Of a stretch of DNA of 64,000 nt, positions 45,511-56,369 are shown in pieces. Source of the stretch: Puccinia triticina (taxonomy: Eukaryota > Basidiomycota > Pucciniomycetes > Pucciniales > Pucciniaceae); assembly GCF_026914185.1 (NCBI RefSeq), contig NC_070559.1, forward strand, positions 2,542,001-2,606,000, in the 5' to 3' direction. How positions within the stretch are numbered: position 1 is the first letter of the stretch; each line of letters begins with the position of its first letter. The notes beneath the pieces were generated by a model, which saw only the letters and a program-made list of their open reading frames with translations, was not told the origin of the DNA and did not search any database. The position numbers and the translations under genes were made by a program.

Positions 45511-45722
45511 GATTTTCCAAGTTGCTCAATAATCCAATAAAGCAGTAAAAACATTGCTTTTGTAGCTCAGCACTGTAGTGGAATAGAAAAAAATTGTGGT
45601 GAAACTTCAATTTTGGGGCAACAAAAAAAATAATAGTGAAACTGTAACAAAATTGAAATATATACAGTAAAAAATAACTTGCACATGGGATGAAATATAT
45701 TTGAAAATGGATTATTCAAATT

Positions 45723-47482
45723 TTAACTAGATTGGTGGCCAGCTATTTCTGAGTCAGAATCACTATCTGAGGATGTTGGAGTGGTTGGTTCTGGAGGCCA
45801 GCCATAACTTGGGAGGGGCTGGTCATCAGGAAAGGACCTTTTTATATATGGGAGCATGTGTTCATAGGCTGACCACACTGAACCAATTGAAATGTCTCCA
45901 AACCTCAGCCCAAGGGCTGCCATGTTTCCAGTGGCTTCATTGTGGAACCAGGGAGGTGTTTGAGTGAACATAAGTTCTTGATCCAGGTATTCTTCTTGGA
46001 GTATTTCCTGGATGTGGCTGGCTGGAACTGGAAGAAGTTGATTGGTTGTATCAAAGGATTCAGGTGTACTATATGAGAAATCAGGGGTACAGACAGTGGG
46101 GAGTGAAATACGATGATCCCGTCGCTTTCTTGAGTTGTTCTGGTGCAGGACCCATCTGTCAACACTTGCCTGGAAAACTGGCAACCAAAGAAAGAGAGAA
46201 AGAAGTCTGGGATGTGGAGTGTTAGTTGAACTTATAGTTTTTTAAACATATAAATATATATATGCTTACTTTTCAATTTCATTGCCCGCATCATATCCCC
46301 CATGTTCTATTTAATCTTCAATGGCATTAATCACTGCTTGATTATGGTGTTTCATCATTTGAGACCACAGAGCTTCAATCTTTTGGTTACGGGTGGATTT
46401 GGTGAAATGCATTCTTTTTGAGGCTTCTTCTATACTGATTCCAGCATGGTGATAGGAGAGGAACATTTGATATGCCACCATGTCAATAGTTTCAGAGCTG
46501 AAGTCAGTTGTCACCTTAAGAGGAATTCCGCCGGCTTTTGCTGCTGTTTGAAGGAAATAAACTCCGATGTGTTTAGGATCATTGTTTGTCACATGAACAA
46601 ACATTCCAAGGATTTTTCTGGACCATGCATCAATGATTCCATATTTCTTCAACTTATCATGCCCATCACAGGCCCAGACATGATTTGGACCAAGTGTGCG
46701 AAAAATACGCCGTTTGCATGTTTTGCGGAGATGCTGCGCCAGACCTTCTGGATCAATCTCTCGCAGTAATTCATACACAGTGTTGCTGCCAGAGGGTTTG
46801 AAGCAAATAAATTCAAAAATTAGTGTGGGTAAAGGGGCATAGAAAAGGTTTGGTTCACTCACCGGGGTACACTGATGGAATAAAACCTCTTTAAAATTCA
46901 GTGCATGCTCCGGTAGCCAGCAGAGGTTTGGAGGAGCTGGGTGCGTGCATGGTTTATACACTCAGCTACTTTTTCCAATGTCACTTTTCCATCTTGAAGA
47001 TCATTTGTATTTTGTTTCAAATTGAGGTATTTCATGTATCTTTGGATAGTGCGAACATGTACATTGATGTTGGTTTCCTTGAGAAGTCGAGCTTTGATCT
47101 CATTCAAGTTGAGTCCCTTTGAATGGGAGGATCTGATGGATGCTTGTATGATTGCGGGAGGGCCAGGCGGAAGGTCACGATGTTGGAGACACCATGCTTT
47201 TCGCTTGCGGCTGAGGGTTCGGGGGTGCATTTTGATCCCATGTCTCTCTTTGAGGATGTGGAGTACTTGGGGTCCTTTGTAGCCTCGGAAAAGAAGGCTT
47301 TGTATGATTTCTTTATCCATGTCTTGTGCTTGTGGGGGTGTATGGTGTTCGTCGGTGTCGCTATCATCTGAGCCGGTGTACTCAGTACTGTAGTCTGAGG
47401 TAGAAATGTCGCTCATTGAAACAGGTGGAATTCGGCAATGTGTGTGGTGAATTATTGGCAAAGGAAGGGGAATAAGAGACAC
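45723..47482 (-). pseudogene. IS3-like DDE integrase/transposase, degenerate
   Basis: The first exon (47482-46863) encodes an acidic N-terminus and two helix-turn-helix-like segments (VLHILKERHGIKMHPRTLSR, NLNEIKARLLKETNINVHVR), ending AGYRSMH. A GTGAGT..GGCAG intron (46862-46786) leads in phase to exon 2 with LLREIDPEGLAQHLRK and the integrase core: GPNHVWACDGHDKLKKYG, IIDAWSRKILGMFVHVTNND. This is the rve-type family seen in eukaryotic IS3-like transposons. A third part (to 45723) has FQASVDRWVLHQNNSRKR. Stops lie at 46898-46900 (TGA, fits CGA to TGA in CCG) and 46311-46313 (TAA), and the last splice does not close in phase. The second acidic position reads DFSSET, where DxGTEN is usual, so catalysis is doubtful. 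Terminal repeats were not found. Confidence 0.75.
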
Positions 47483-47810
47483 TTGTGGGGTCGTAGCTCA
47501 GCTGGAACCCGTCCTGCAGCAAGTGATGGATTGCCCTGGCCGGCAATGGTCTTCATCATGTACACTGTGGCAATTGGGTAACCAGCTTGGCGCGTCCTTT
47601 GTCGCCACTGCTGCCCCACAAGGGGGGGCCACCATGGTTACAGCGTTTCAATGATTCAATGAGAGCGTCACCTGGCACGCTTGTCAAGGTGGGGAGCAAT
47701 CCCATTTTTTCTCACCAACGATGAGCCACCCTTTGCTGCCCTGGCCATCGGGCAAGACACAGGTGTCAACAGTTGTACCTTTAGCAACTCCCTCCAATCC
47801 AACTCCACCG
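47483..47810. other. Intergenic; tRNA A-box-like sequence only
   Basis: GTAGCTCAGCTGG at ~47491 resembles a tRNA A box, but no B box or cloverleaf follows. No gene recognised. Confidence 0.4.
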
Positions 47811-48065
47811 GCAGCCATCGCCGCTCGATACCTATGTATCCAGCTCGCCAACAGGGGGAACTGCTCCCGGCGGGCTCTTGCCGGGTCAGCGGGCCGGGAG
47901 GACCCCTCTCTGCAAGCTGTATATGTATACCGGTCGCCGAAAGGAGGCACCGCGCCCGACTTGCTCCTGGCAGCCTAGGTGGCCGGGGGGGGGGGGGGGT
48001 CTCCTCTCGGCAAGCTGGCTACATATGTATCCAGCTTGCGGAGACTCGGCGACCTGGACACACAC
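47811..48065. repeat. Word array: CAGCTCGCC / GGCAAGCTG with TATGTAT spacers
   Basis: CCAGCTCGCC, GGCAAGCTGG, CCAGCTTGC and GCAAGCTGTATATG occur in alternating orientation with TATGTAT-like spacers. The words are close to those of the 7263-7550 array (GGCGAGCTGG), so the two loci are probably one family. A G-run at ~47987-47999 is included. 48066-48468 holds no recognised gene apart from the leader of HIS1. Confidence 0.65.
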
Positions 48066-48468
48066 CCCCGCGGCGATGGCCCGCGGGGCGCAACGGGTCC
48101 CAATATGTAGGTGGTATGTAGGCTTTGTTCGGTAAAGGCAGCTTGAAGATCTTGCCATCGGATATATGTAGTATACATACAGAGGTTGACACATGAACAA
48201 CCAGGGTTGACCAGGGGCTTCGAGTCTTTTGAGTCTTTGACTTTTGGCGCGGGCCCTATTTGGTCTAGCTTTGACAGGCGCCCGGCGGTGTTTCACCCGC
48301 CGCCCTCTGAAACGAGGGGCTTGTGTTAAGCTAGCTATTTGGTCGCATACGGACCCGAATCGGGACCGCGGTGGAGATGCTCTTAGCCCGATATCCACGT
48401 CGCGCCTGATCCCCGATTCAACACTCCCCTCAAGGCGCGCGACTACCCTTCCTGGAAAAAATCTTTCG

Positions 48469-49731
48469 ATGGCTTTTCTTGCGGATTCCCTGTCTGATCG
48501 CCTACTATTTGCTATCCCTAAGAAAGGTCAGCTGCATGTAACCCCATGTTTCTGATTTAACAACGAAAGCTTAATCTAACATGACTTCTGATTTGTTTGT
48601 GGATTCTTATCCAGGAAGGCTTTACGAAAAATGTTTAGGGCTGTTATCGGGTGCAGATATTCAATTCAGCCGCAGTCACCGGCTCGATGTGTGTCTTGTT
48701 GGAAACCACCAGATGGCATTGTGAGCGATTCTAAAGGCTTTTTTATGATAGTTTTGAAGTCAAAGCTAAATACGATTTTCCGTGGTTCATCTCCTTGGAT
48801 CTATGTAGAGTTTTCTTACCCGCAGCTGATATTCCTCGATTCGTTGGCGAAGGAAATGTCGATCTGGGAATCACCGGGCAAGATATGGTGGCCGAAGCGG
48901 ATCTCGACGGATTGATAGAAGAAATTTGCCCGCTCAACTTTGGGAAATGTAGCTTACAAGTTCAGGTGCCTGTCCACTCTGACGTGAAAACACTGGATCA
49001 GCTTTCAGGAAAGAAGATTGTCACCAGTTTTGAAGTTGTCAGCAAATCGTTCTTCAAACAATTAGACGACAGGATCAACGCCACTCACTCGGAAGGCCAA
49101 CCCAATGCCACTTTTATTGAATACATCGGTGGAAGTGTCGAAGCAGCTTGTGCCTTAGGCTTGGCCGATGGGATTGTAGATCTCGTAGGTAAGCTGACAG
49201 ATATCTAACTGTCCTCCCATCGTTTTTTGCGAAGAAAAACTGATTGAATGCGGCTTCAATGTACAGAGTCTGGTGCCACAATGCGTGCCGCAGGCCTACA
49301 TCCCATCCACACAATCATGACCTCGGAAGCTGTACTAATTAAATCGAGCAGGCCTCCAAGGTGTGAAATACATCAACAATTGATAGATCTGATCACTAGC
49401 CGTATTAAGGGAGTCGTCGCGGCCCATCGCTATGTACTCTGCCAATACAATATAAACCGGGCGCGATTACCAGAAGCCCTGAAAATAACACCAGGACGAC
49501 GCTCTGCCACTGTCAGCCCATTGGATGACAACGAATGGGTGGCCGTATCGGCGATGGTCTTCAAAAAGGACAGCGCAGATACGATGGACAGGCTACAGGC
49601 ACTTGGCGCTTGTGATGTATTCCTACTCGGCCTGGTAAATTTCTCAAAAGCTCTTGTCGGGATTCAAGATCCATAGTGATTTAAAACTGACTTAACATAT
49701 TTACACTCTTCAGGAGAACTGTCGAGTCTAG
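48469..49731 (+). CDS. HIS1: ATP phosphoribosyltransferase, histidine biosynthesis step 1
   Basis: Catalyses ATP + PRPP to phosphoribosyl-ATP + pyrophosphate, the first and usually histidine-feedback-regulated step of the pathway, in the cytosol. Five exons close in frame to 309 residues: 48469-48526, 48615-48720, 48809-49188, 49267-49634 and 49714-49731. The yeast enzyme is similar in length. Family landmarks: N-terminal LSDRLLFAIPKKGRLYEKC, then LVFLPAADIPRFVGEGNVDL, GITGQDMVAEADLDG, the PRPP-binding-type stretch FIEYIGGSVEAACALGLADG, VDLVESGATMRAAGL, and the C-terminal regulatory domain with ITPGRRSATVSPLDDNEWVA. The 6-codon last exon ends in ENCRV, the usual HIS1 terminus, which supports the final intron. 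No stops or lost motifs, so it appears functional, an island of conserved host sequence among transposons. Confidence 0.97.
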
Positions 49732-50160
49732 ACCAAATGCATGCTCTCTCATCTTTACGATATACCCTCTTCTTGGAATTCCATTTAGCAGATGCTGCCG
49801 TTTATTTCTAGTACTGGTGTCTAGGATAGAATTAAATTACGCCTCCCTTTGCTGTACCGCTGTTACAGGTTTCGTGCATTGGGTGTAAATATCCTCTAGG
49901 GTTAGTAGGGATGTGTAGTCCTCAGCTAACCCGAGTGTGGGAAAAGATTGGGAGTAGAACTTCCTCTGTTTCTCGGCCAACAGGCTTGGTGGGAGGATGT
50001 TACCCAATCAGACTAGAAAAAGGTAAATTGTTTGGTGTAGGATTTCTCTCAAGAAGAATGTAGTTTGAGGGCAAAAAAACCACCTCTCAGGAAAAGGATT
50101 TTTATAATGCAAGCCTGAGCCCATTGCGCAAAAACCCAATTCTTCATTCTAAAAATTCGC
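49732..50160. other. Downstream of HIS1, nothing recognised
   Basis: Presumed 3' UTR of HIS1, then AT-rich sequence without genes. Confidence 0.5.
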
Positions 50161-51573
50161 CGTCTACACTAGCAAAACCAATTATCTGTCCCTCCACACT
50201 CGATTCAGCTCCTTTAGGAGTTTCCTGGCTTCTGACAGATCCTCCTCCGAGTAAGTCCGAATATATAGTTTTTAACAGCTAGATTTCCAACGTCCTATGT
50301 CACAGATATCCTCCACTTGTTTAACAAAAGCAAACCAAAGAGATGCGCCGCCTACCCTAAAGGAGTGGCCTAGGTAACCGTCAAAACCTCCTTGCTGAAG
50401 TGTCATTTGTATTCTGGACACAGCGACCGTCCTTGTTAAATGCTGTTGTACCACCAGGAAAATAAAATAGTCAGTTGATGACAAGTGACATCACACCAGC
50501 TCCAGCCAGCTACCCACCATCTATCCAATATCTATCCACTATCTACCCCAATCTCCCAACAATCTCCTCACCTTCCAAAATTTACCAAGGAGGTCCTATT
50601 CAGTTTTTGATGAGCTCAAATGATCCTCAGTTCTATCCAGCTGATACTCAGCTTTGGTACCCAGCTCATACTCAGCTTTTTTGCCCAGCTCATACTCAGC
50701 TTTTTTGCCCAGCTCATACTCAGCTTTTTCACACAGCTCGCTCTCAGAATTGGAATAAAGCCTTTTGACCAGTCCTTGCCCAGGTGATGCTCAGCTTTGT
50801 AGTAGTACTTGCGCAGCTGATGCTCAGCTTTTTACCAGTCCTTGCTCAGCCTTTTCCTAGTCCTGTCCCAGCTGATGCTCAGCTTTGACCCATTCCTGGG
50901 CCAGCTGGCCAGCTGATGCCCAGCTTGCTGAGTATCAGCTGAGCCAGACCAGGGAAAAAGATGGGAATCAGCTTGGACAGGACCAGAGATGAAAATCAGC
51001 TAGGCTAGGGCCAAAGCTGAGCATCAGCTGAGCCACGGCCAAGGCTGAGCATCAGCTGTGCCAGGGCCAAATACGAGCATCAGGTGGCTGGTTCCAAAGC
51101 TGAGCATCAGCTGGGCCAGGGAAAAAACTGAGCATCAGCTGAGCCAGGGTAAAAGCTGAGCATCAGCTGGGCCAGGGCCAAATCTGAGCATAATCTGGTT
51201 TTTTCACATTGAGTGCTTTGATCCTGGCACCTGTCATGTGAGCCCTAGATGTGCTGGTGGAGAGGAGCAGCATTGGAGGAGTGTTGGAGCTGAAAACAAA
51301 GCTGTGTCATGTCACTTGCCATCAAGTGACTACTTTTTTTTCCTGATGTACGCCATGTTTATAGTAACCAAAGAGTGATGTTTTAAAAACCCCTGCTTTG
51401 ACCAGACGCATAGTTACCACTTCTATGGGGCATAACATGTTCCCGGTACTCTGTAGCACTAGCGTCTGAGTAGTCCCGGGTGCCGCCGTCTTTGCGTTCC
51501 GTAAAGTCAAGTAGACAAATCTCTTTTTCACTACTTCTCCATTCCTTATGTCCGTCGTTGTGGAGCTACTCAT
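50160..51573 (-). pseudogene. Tyrosine recombinase (Crypton/DIRS-type) catalytic domain, split by an insertion
   Basis: The 5' part (51573-51352) has YLTLRNAKTAAPGTTQTL and GNMLCPIEVVTMRLVKAG with the catalytic-lysine region, then SLFGYYKHG. The 3' part (to ~50160) has HLTRTVAVSRIQMTLQQGGF, the H-x-x-R box GHSFRVGGASLW, and GRWKSSC. A TAA follows directly, where related proteins continue CYKLYI; beyond it the frame still reads KLYIRTYSEEDL, including the probable nucleophilic tyrosine. An 897-bp element (50452-51348) with a TAC duplication interrupts the gene; skipping it leaves the frame continuous. The N-terminal part is not visible. It could be from a Crypton-like transposon or a domesticated copy. 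Confidence 0.8.
50452..51348. mobile_element. Word-array element E (CACTA-like ends, TAC duplication)
   Basis: Left end CACCAGGAAAATAAAATAG, right end (reverse complement) CATCAGGAAAAAAAAGTAG; pairing continues for ~44 bp through CAAGTGACATNACA. The triplet TAC lies on both sides (50449-50451, 51349-51351). Inside, 50630-51195 consists of CAGCTNATNCTCAGCTTTT words in one orientation, switching near 50930 to AAGCTGAGCATCAGCTGNGC in the other. The element lies within a tyrosine recombinase reading frame. CAC..GTG-type ends and a 3-bp duplication fit the CACTA group. No transposase is encoded. Confidence 0.85.
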
Positions 51574-52550
51574 TGGGGGAATATAGCTTAGAGAGGGATG
51601 AGTGCGTGAAAAGCTGCCTATCAGGTTGGGAGAGTAATATGGGAAAAGAATAAGAGTATGGACTCTTAAAGAAAACTGTGGCTGATGAGATGTTGAGAAT
51701 AGTGCTTTTTAGACAAAAGTAAAATAGGCTATGTAATTCTTTATTCTGTGACCAGGGATGCAAAATGACAATCTGATGGGGGACAAACAGAATGGGCCAA
51801 AAGGCTCTACATTTATAGTGAGGGGACAACAGGTGGTTCTGAGACGAACAGAAAGATGGGAACAGGGTAAAAAAGGCCTCCAACAAGGGGACAAGGCAAC
51901 AAACCAACAAGGCATCTACTCCATGGCTTGGGATGACATAAGAGGAAACAATAGCCATGGCGCATCAGCCACCATGCATCTGAGAAAGAGTTAAGCCTTG
52001 ATGGAATATAGAGGAGTAAATTCTAGTGAACACTCAGAGTCCTTCCTAATAGTCTGGCTCTGTTTGATGGTGGACTTTCTCCCACTTTGAACCTAAATTT
52101 GTACATACTTTATTACCCATTGTGGAGGCCATCCATGAAAGCAAATACTGAAGGGTTTGATGCGCCTGTAGAGATGATTCTGGGCTGTTATGAAGTGTCT
52201 GTGGGTGTGGATTACATGTACCAGGGTGATTTCTAGAGGGCGCTGGGCGGTGATTCCTTCCTGGTGAGTGTCTGAGTGGTGTGATAAGGTTTTGATTAGG
52301 CTCACCACATTGTTAGTAAAGAAAACTGGTTGTTAATGTCGCCTGCAGCCTTCTTGTTGGCCACCTCTCCCATCCTAGCCATCCCCCAAAATACCACTAT
52401 CGCCAGATCTCCAATGGCTTTGTCCTTCTTGGAGCCAATGGACAAGTTTTTTCACAAGCCACACAAGATGGCGTAGCATAACTGCCGGTTTTGGTGGTTT
52501 AGGTGGTAACTCTGCATCCGCTTTGGCAGAGGTTTACAGTGTAACTGATA
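51574..52550. other. Intergenic; frames without domains
   Basis: Minus-strand frames at 51566-51958 (CHSHLSVRLRTTCCPL-type, cysteine/serine/phenylalanine-rich) and 52093-52308 show no domain. Expected upstream exons of the tyrosine recombinase could not be identified here. Confidence 0.4.
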
Positions 52551-52554
52551 CTTT

Positions 52555-53210
52555 ACAAGTATTGGTATTGTGTGTGTATTGTATTGATTTTTGAGCCAAT
52601 ATTTTGTATTGGTATTCTATTGGCAAGCCAATGCAACAGCAATTTTTGCTCCAGCAACAGTGGGTCAGCTACGCTAACCATAGCTGTTAGCACAGCATAG
52701 CGCAGCACAGTGCGCTATTTGTCAGTGTAGCGTTAGTGCAATTGCACACATCTGCGCTAATGCTACGCACACAGGGTGCAAAGCTATTTTAGCTTTTAGT
52801 GTAGTGTTAGCGCAGATGCACACAATTGCGCTAACACTAAGAACAAGGGTGCCAAAGAGGGCGCGCTCCGCTGCGCTACAGCGCTTTTCGCAACAAAAAA
52901 GGCCTTTTTTCCGCTAAAAGCGCCTTAGCGCAACGCAACGCAGCGTAGCGGAGCGCTAACGCTAAACAAAAATTGGGGTGCTGTTAGCGCAGCGCAGCGG
53001 TGCTAACAGCGCGCTAACCCTACTCAAAAAAGGCCGGTGCTTTTTGCCACTACGCTAAAATAGTGTAGTTTAGTGTAGTGGCCCACCGTTGCCTCCAGGA
53101 GTGTATTGGCTCACCAGATACAATACATCATTTTGAAGATTGATATATTGGCTACACCAATACAATACATGGTAAATACCAATATTTATTTTCATGTATA
53201 GTGTGTCATA
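52555..53210. repeat. Nested array: CCAATACAATAC words interrupted by element F
   Basis: TATTGGTATTG, CAATACAATAC and related words occur in both orientations at 52555-52650 and again at 53100-53185, on either side of element F. This indicates that element F was inserted into a pre-existing word array. Confidence 0.7.
52661..53093. mobile_element. Word-array element F, second copy of the GCTAACGC family
   Basis: Ends CAACAGTGGGTC and GGCCCACCGTTG; near-copies of element A's termini. Flanks GCTCCAG and CCTCCAG agree at 6 of 7 bases (probable target duplication). The interior is GCTAACGC / GCGTTAGC words, more diverged than in element A. Confidence 0.8.
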
Positions 53211-55037
53211 ATGGGTACCCACTGGCGGGTGTGGGTGTTCAGATTTAGGGGTGAAAACAGGCGGGTACCCGCACCAAGTAGCCGCCTGAATCACAAAAAT
53301 GTGCCGCAGTTGTACTGTCCAATCACGGGTAATTGGACAGTACAACTGAGGTGCTGCAAGTTATGACACAGGAGGCCACAGGCTGCCGGGGCAACTCAAC
53401 TCCAACCTCTCAAGCTCAAGCAATAGTACAGGTACCTCGGGTACCTGTAGAAAGTACCACCCGCACCTGCCCACACCCACCAAGGGGTGCTGGGTGCGGG
53501 TGTGGTGCTGGTTTTTCATATTGGCATTGCCAAAGTCCCCTGCCATTCTTGGTTTGGTGACATTAAACATACAGCTAATCATAGTTCCAATTGTCCAGTT
53601 CATGCAGGTTCATGCGTTATCAACCCTGATAATAATATTTAAAGCTATCTAGAAAAATGTATTTTCAACACTGTAACTTCAAGTGCATCTTGGCATTTTC
53701 TACATTTTACTCATGCTAACTGTAATCAGCATCCTGGTTTGGTGGCTCAGCATCACCGGCCAAGCTCTTGTTCAACTCTTCAGTCCTCTGGTCCAGCTGA
53801 TCATTCTAATCATGACCATAGTCAACTCTTGCCTCATCATCCTTATGAACAACTCCATCAGCATCAGAATTATCATCAACAGTTGCTTAATCAGTTCTCT
53901 AATCCTGTCATCCCAAGCCATTGCCTTCAAAAGCAACAGCAGCACCAACAAACCAACAACAACAACAGCCCCAGCATTGCCAGCAACATTACCAGCATTA
54001 CCCCCCAACCCATGCCAAATGGTAAAATTAAATTTCTTTTTATTTATTTAGATTTTGTTTGTGGAATGTTGTGCCAGTCTGTGGCACTTTGCATGTTTAC
54101 TGTATATCTCAACCTCTTCAAAAACAGACAATCTAAAACAAATATCAATCAATTGTGTACAATTAGCATGTCTGCTATCTCTACTCCTCTGATCATGTTC
54201 ACACTTGCTTTTTTTTTGGGGGGGGGATTTTCATGCTTTGCCAAGTGAGTGTTCAAGAAGGAGACTTGATTTTTTGTTCCTTTTTTTTCTTGCCTTGGAT
54301 GTTTTTTTCTGTGGAATGGTAGAAGCAAACTGGGTAATACAGTCTCCCAGCATTGAGGAGTGGATCTCTCAACACACTCCTCAAGCAGAGAGGGGCATGT
54401 GTCCACTCAACCTTGCTGGAGTGATTGGCCAATGAATATACAGGACTCTGTCGGTCCAACAATGTTGGCATGCCCACCCCTCTCCGACAGGATTCTGTTG
54501 CTAACTTAAATGAGTCCTTCTCTTTGTGGAGGGGGGATACCATCCCGCCAGGAACCTCCAAAGGAGGAACTTATACACCATGTCAACCCCGTGACCTGAG
54601 AGAATTTTTTTGTAGCAGCACCTATTCTCATTGGGTGATTAGGTGTTGGGGGAACAAAAGATGCAGAAGATCATGGAGAATCTTTCTACATATTTTTAAA
54701 AAATTTTGAGGCCTTGAGTGGCACTCAAATTCCTTTTTTATGACCACCATTGGTTCTGCTTCATCATTCATTACACATCTTGGACTGTACAGGATCCAAA
54801 ACTAATATGTCCCTTCTTTGGAGGTCGCTTTGCTCTTAGATTCCGTTGTGACAACCAAAACAACACCAACAATTTCTTTCTTGGTGATTTCTGACCTCTT
54901 CAGAACGTTCCCCCTTGCGGAGGAAAGCAACGTTAGGGAGACACTCAGGCAGAGTGTCAACAGAACATTGACACCCTGTGGTGTACAGGTTTCTTGTTGC
55001 GGGGGAGGGGGGCGGGGGATGTTGTGACACTGTATTA
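53211..55037. other. Intergenic with GCGGGTACC words; low-complexity frames
   Basis: 53211-53515 has GCGGGTACCCGC, GGGTGTGGG and GGTACCTCGGGTACC words in both orientations. 53740-54020 encodes in one frame a glutamine/histidine/asparagine-rich low-complexity stretch (QLLPHHPYEQLHQHQNYHQQ) with no domain; a gene cannot be supported. 54340-54600 has weak inverted words. Nothing else recognised. Confidence 0.4.
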
Positions 55038-56250
55038 CACTTCAAGTATAATTAAATTTCCCAAAAAAAATACTCAAAGTTTGATGTTGGGAAAATCACT
55101 GAAAAAAAATCACTCCGTACTGAAAAAAAATGTAAACTGAGCGTGCTCAGCCAAAAAAATAAAAATGTGTCAGACTGAGTAAAAAACAACGGGGCACATT
55201 TTTGGGGTGACTTGTTGGACAGGCCTGCACAAGGCCTGCATGGGCCCCTAACAGGCCCGTTGGGCCCATTGAAAAAGTAGTATTTGTTTGGAATTCCCAT
55301 GCTCTGCTAAAATGTGAAATGGGTCAAACTGAATAAAGAACATGGGGGTACATTTTTGGGGAGATTTTTTGGACGGGCCTGAATGAGGCCCACATGGCCC
55401 CCACAAAGCCCACTGGGCCCATTGAAAGAGTAGCCTTGGTTAAGAAAGCATATTCTCAGCTAAGAAATAAAAATGTGTCAGACTGAGTAAAAACCCTAAG
55501 GGCACATTGTTGGGGAGGCTTTTTGGACGGGCCTGCATCAGGCCCGTACAGGCCAACAGGTTTCCAAGGGAAAGGAAAGGGCCTAGACATACATTCTGTG
55601 AGTGCACAAATGTCATACAGATGTCAGAAGCCCTTCAATGTCTTCTGTTGATTAGTGGTCAATTGGTGCTGTTCTGAAACATCATATGGGCATTCTTAAC
55701 CAAGACTACTTCTGGGTTAGCCAAACCAGCTTTGGGTGGTCCCTGACGGGCCTGATTCAGGTCTGTCAATAAGCCCTCCCCAAAAGTGTGGCCCCATGTT
55801 TTTTACTCAGGTTGACACATTTTTGTTTCTTAGCTGAGCATAGGCATTCTTGACCAAGGCTACTCTTCCAATGGGCCCAGTGGGCTTTGTGAGGGCCATG
55901 TGGGCCTCATTCAGGCCCGTCCAAAACATCTCCCCAAAAATGTACCCCCTCATTTTTCATTCAGTTCAACCCATTTCACATTTTAGCAGAGCATGGGAAT
56001 TCCAAACAAATACTACTTTTTCAATGGGCCTAACGGGCCTGTTAGGGGCCCATGCAGGCCTTGTGCAGGCCCGTCCAACAAATCAACCCAAAAATGTGCC
56101 CCATTGTTTTTTACTCAGTCTGACACATTTTTTTTTGGCTGAGCACGCTCAGTTTGCATTTTTTTTCAGTACAGAGTGATTTTTTTCAATGATTTTCCCA
56201 ACCTCAAACTTTGAGTATTTTTTTTGGGAAATTTAATTATCCTTGAAGTG
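55038..56250. mobile_element. 1.2-kb foldback element: two ~560-bp inverted arms, TTA duplication
   Basis: The arms start at CACTTCAAG (55038) and end at CTTGAAGTG (56250) and pair almost continuously inward to ~55560 and ~55700, leaving ~130 bp unpaired. TTA lies on both sides (55035-55037 and 56251-56253). Each arm contains three ~150-bp tandem units with a common core (AATGTGTCAGACTGAGTAAA, GGGGCACATTTTTGGGG, TTGGACGGGCCTG). The unit words are therefore present as three forward plus three reverse copies. There is no coding capacity. CACT ends and a 3-bp duplication resemble CACTA-type elements. A transcript would form a very long hairpin. Confidence 0.9.
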
Positions 56251-56369
56251 TTAGCTCTTGACTGCGAAACCTGTTACAGGTTTTGTACACAGACTTTCAC
56301 TTCAGTTCTCTTTCCTCACTTATTTGAAAATTATCACATTATCTGAATCTACTCCACTTCATCCACTAC

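Noticed and set aside
47487..47560. Possible tRNA gene or tRNA-derived SINE (GTAGCTCAGCTGG A-box)
   Set aside because: No B box, anticodon arm or acceptor pairing could be found downstream.
53739..54248. Glutamine/histidine/asparagine-rich frame as a possible transcription factor
   Set aside because: Low-complexity only; no DNA-binding domain, no upstream exons found, and overlapping frames are also open.
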